Shown one piece after another: positions 61,761 to 64,000 of a stretch of 64,000 nt of DNA. The position numbers and the translations under genes were made by a program. The notes under the pieces are model-generated. The model worked only from the letters and a program-made list of their open reading frames with translations. It was not told the DNA's origin and ran no database searches. Origin of the DNA: Citrobacter sp. MGH106. Lineage in GTDB: Bacteria; Pseudomonadota; Gammaproteobacteria; Enterobacterales; Enterobacteriaceae. The stretch lies in assembly GCF_001037495.1 (NCBI RefSeq), contig NZ_KQ089822.1, positions 2,405,403 to 2,469,402 of the forward strand, in the 5' to 3' direction. Positions within the stretch are counted from its first letter, which is position 1, and the number at the start of each line of letters is the position of its first letter.

Positions 61761-62348
61761 ATGACGGCGGAAGGCCACCTTCTTTTTTCTATAGCCTGTG
61801 CGGTATTTGCCAAAAATGCCGAGCTGACGCCCGTTCTCGCTCAGGGTGACTGGTGGCATATTGTTCCTTCAGCAATTTTGACGTGCCTGCTGCCCGATAT
61901 TGATCATCCTAAATCTCTGCTTGGTCAGCGTCTGAAATGGATATCAAAACCAATTGCCCGGGCGTTTGGCCACCGTGGATTTACACACAGCCTGCTGGCA
62001 GTCTTTGCCCTGTTGACAACATTTTATCTGAAAGTACCCGATACCTGGATAATCCCGGCTGATGCGTTACAAGGGATGGTACTTGGTTATCTCAGCCACA
62101 TTGTGGCGGATATGTTGACGCCCGCTGGTGTTCCCCTGCTCTGGCCTTGCCGTTGGCGCTTTCGCTTGCCGATCCTCGTGCCGCAAAAAGGTAATCAACT
62201 GGAGCGTTTTTTATGCATGGCGCTGTTCGCATGGTCTATCTGGATGCCACAAACAATGCCAGAGAATAGTGCCGTACGCTGGTCATCGCAGATGATTAAC
62301 ACGCTGCAAATGCAATTTAATCGGTTTATAAAACACCAGGCTGATTAA
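61761..62348 (+). CDS. ydjM: SOS-regulated inner membrane protein YdjM
   Basis: From the ATG at 61761 the protein is 195 residues. It is a DUF457 (metal-dependent hydrolase-like) membrane protein, with conserved LLPDIDHPKS and FGHRGFTHSLLA, whose His and Asp residues could bind a metal, and HIVADMLTPAGVPLLWP. Several hydrophobic segments are present. The LexA box makes it part of the SOS response; the job is unknown. Confidence 0.93.
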   Translation: MTAEGHLLFSIACAVFAKNAELTPVLAQGDWWHIVPSAILTCLLPDIDHPKSLLGQRLKWISKPIARAFGHRGFTHSLLAVFALLTTFYLKVPDTWIIPADALQGMVLGYLSHIVADMLTPAGVPLLWPCRWRFRLPILVPQKGNQLERFLCMALFAWSIWMPQTMPENSAVRWSSQMINTLQMQFNRFIKHQAD

Positions 62349-62483
62349 TAATTCAGCCAAAATGTCATTTCGGAATAAACAATTCCATTTGAATATAAGA
62401 GGCACATCACAGATTCTGCTAATCTTGCGCCAACAGAATCACTGTAGCACGGTGATATATATAAAAAGATCAGGAGAACGGGG

Positions 62484-63875
62484 ATGAACTTTCCATTAAT
62501 CGCGAACATTATCGTGTTCGCCATACTGCTGTTACTGCTGGCGCAAACCCGTCACAAACAGTGGAGTCTGGCCAAAAAAGTACTGGTTGGTCTTGTCATG
62601 GGCGTGGTTTTTGGCCTTGCCCTGCACACCATCTACGGCTCTGACAGCCAGGTGCTGAAAGATTCCGTACAATGGTTCAACATTGTCGGCAATGGCTATG
62701 TCCAACTACTGCAAATGATTGTTATGCCGCTGGTGTTTGCCTCTATCCTTAGCGCCGTTGCACGTCTGCATAACGCTTCCCAACTGGGTAAAATTAGCTT
62801 CCTGACTATCGGAACGTTATTGTTTACCACGCTGATAGCTGCTCTGGTAGGGGTGCTGGTCACCAACCTGTTCGGCCTGACGGCAGAAGGTCTGGTGCAG
62901 GGCGGTGCTGAAACCGCACGTCTGAACGCCATTGAAACCAATTATGCTGGCAAAGTCGCTGACCTCAGCGTTCCGCAACTGGTGCTGTCGTTCATCCCGA
63001 AAAACCCGTTTGCCGATCTGACCGGTGCTAACCCGACCTCGATTATCAGCGTGGTTATTTTCGCGGCATTCCTCGGTGTTGCAGCGCTTAAACTGCTGAA
63101 AGATGATGCCCCGAAAGGCGAACGTGTATTAACCGCTATCGATACCCTGCAAAGCTGGGTGATGAAACTGGTTCGTCTGGTTATGCAACTGACGCCGTAC
63201 GGCGTGCTGGCACTGATGACCAAAGTCGTTGCGGGTTCAAACCTGCAGGACATCATTAAGCTCGGTAGCTTTGTCGTGGCCTCTTATCTCGGCCTGGGTA
63301 TTATGTTCGTGGTTCACGGTATCCTGCTGGGCATTAACGGTGTTAGCCCACTGAAATATTTCCGTAAAGTCTGGCCTGTACTGACTTTCGCATTCACCAG
63401 CCGTTCCAGCGCCGCGTCTATTCCGCTGAACGTTGAAGCACAAACTCGTCGTCTGGGTGTACCGGAGTCCATTGCAAGCTTTGCGGCTTCTTTTGGCGCA
63501 ACGATTGGGCAAAACGGTTGTGCCGGCCTGTATCCTGCCATGCTGGCCGTGATGGTTGCACCGACTGTCGGTATTAATCCGCTGGATCCAATATGGATTG
63601 CGACGCTGGTAGGTATCGTCACCGTCAGCTCCGCAGGTGTGGCTGGTGTGGGCGGTGGCGCAACCTTTGCCGCGCTGATTGTGCTGCCTGCGATGGGCCT
63701 GCCGGTGACACTGGTCGCTCTGCTGATCTCCGTTGAACCACTGATCGATATGGGCCGTACCGCGTTGAACGTCAGCGGTTCCATGACCGCCGGTACGCTC
63801 ACCAGCCAATGGCTGAAGCAAACCGATAAAACGATTCTGGATAACGACGATAATGCCGAACTGGCACACCGCTAA
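62484..63875 (+). CDS. tcyP: L-cystine symporter TcyP (YdjN)
   Basis: This 463-residue inner-membrane protein is a dicarboxylate/amino acid:cation symporter (DAACS) that imports L-cystine. The conserved re-entrant regions are visible: the serine-rich [17 protein letters not shown] near residue 302 and [13 protein letters not shown]. The length equals E. coli TcyP. An AGGAG SD is upstream. In E. coli it is controlled by CysB; I did not assign a CysB site. Confidence 0.97.
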   Translation: MNFPLIANIIVFAILLLLLAQTRHKQWSLAKKVLVGLVMGVVFGLALHTIYGSDSQVLKDSVQWFNIVGNGYVQLLQMIVMPLVFASILSAVARLHNASQLGKISFLTIGTLLFTTLIAALVGVLVTNLFGLTAEGLVQGGAETARLNAIETNYAGKVADLSVPQLVLSFIPKNPFADLTGANPTSIISVVIFAAFLGVAALKLLKDDAPKGERVLTAIDTLQSWVMKLVRLVMQLTPYGVLALMTKVVAGSNLQDIIKLGSFVVASYLGLGIMFVVHGILLGINGVSPLKYFRKVWPVLTFAFTSRSSAASIPLNVEAQTRRLGVPESIASFAASFGATIGQNGCAGLYPAMLAVMVAPTVGINPLDPIWIATLVGIVTVSSAGVAGVGGGATFAALIVLPAMGLPVTLVALLISVEPLIDMGRTALNVSGSMTAGTLTSQWLKQTDKTILDNDDNAELAHR

Positions 63876-63894
63876 CCCTGTTGCCTGAAATGTA

Positions 63895-63930
63895 AAAAAC
63901 CGCCGGAGAGTAATGCTCCGGCGTTTTTTT
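63895..63930. terminator. bidirectional terminator between tcyP and cedA
   Basis: CGCCGGAG and CTCCGGCG (63901-63923) form an 8-bp stem with an A run before it and seven T after, so it can serve tcyP (plus) and cedA (minus). Confidence 0.92.
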
Positions 63931-63938
63931 ATGTCCGG

Positions 63939-64000
63939 TTAATCGCTCAGTTCATTTTCCTGGCGAACCTGGTTCGCCCAGCGTTGTGCCGACTCCGGCA
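63939..64000 (-). CDS. cedA: cell division modulator CedA, C-terminal fragment
   Basis: The last 20 residues end VPESAQRWANQVRQENELSD with a TAA stop at 63941-63939, resembling the C-terminus of E. coli CedA (PESAQRWANQIRQEGEVTE). The rest lies beyond the right edge. CedA is a DNA-binding activator of cell division. The E. coli gene ydjO, normally between tcyP and cedA, is absent here. Confidence 0.85.
   Translation of the reverse strand, partial: PESAQRWANQVRQENELSD

Overview
The window is a stretch of chromosome from a member of the Enterobacteriaceae. Its gene order follows the pykF-lpp-suf-ydi-pps-aroH-btu-ihfA-pheST-thrS-pfkB-tcyP-cedA segment of Escherichia coli almost gene for gene, and most proteins look very close to the E. 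coli ones from memory. It differs from E. coli in four ways: a complete heme-uptake operon (hmuRSTUV) follows hemP, a divergent LysR/MBL-fold pair sits between sufA and ydiH, a MetN-type methionine ABC transporter lies beside pykF, and I find no arpB or ydjO. This mixture fits the genus Citrobacter best, but that placement is inference. I see no phage, insertion sequence, CRISPR array, rRNA or tRNA.

Layout. 1-1.1 kb: metI (partial) and metN with a MetJ-like operator array. 1.4-4.7 kb: pykF, lpp and ldtE. 4.8-10.4 kb: the sufABCDSE Fe-S assembly operon on the minus strand behind a perfect Fur-type palindrome. 10.6-12.7 kb: a candidate small RNA or terminator, a LysR regulator and a periplasmic MBL-fold protein whose metal motif is degenerate. 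12.7-18.6 kb: ydiH, menI, ydiJ, ydiK, the sRNA gene rprA and ydiL. 18.8-23.2 kb: two tandem MFS transporters (ydiM, ydiN), ydiB and aroD. 23.4-32.7 kb: the ydiF-ydiO / ydiP / ydiQRST-fadK group, which encodes a CoA-transferase, a CaiA-like acyl-CoA dehydrogenase, an AraC regulator, an electron-transfer flavoprotein chain and an acyl-CoA synthetase. 32.8-37.5 kb: ppsA, its regulator ppsR, and aroH. 37.6-43.6 kb: hemP-hmuRSTUV. 43.6-49.0 kb: selO, ydiV, nlpC, btuD, btuE and btuC. 49.2-56.5 kb: the translation block ihfA, pheT, pheS, pheM, rplT, rpmI, infC, thrS, with its known leader controls visible. 56.8-64 kb: yniD, ydiY, pfkB, yniA, yniB, hxpB, ydjM, tcyP and the end of cedA.

How the parts work together. 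Iron is a recurring theme: suf and hemP-hmu both carry Fur boxes, so iron starvation should turn on Fe-S assembly and heme import together. Carbon flux is a second theme: pykF (PEP to pyruvate) and ppsA (pyruvate to PEP) both carry Cra-type sites, and PpsR switches PpsA. aroH and aroD act in the shikimate pathway.

The most interesting little-characterised system is the ydiFO/ydiQRST/fadK group. In layout it resembles the carnitine cai-fix system, and it lies directly beside two transporters, a shikimate/quinate dehydrogenase and a dehydroquinase. ERIC elements occur twice, one of them immediately after the pheM attenuator in the pheST leader.
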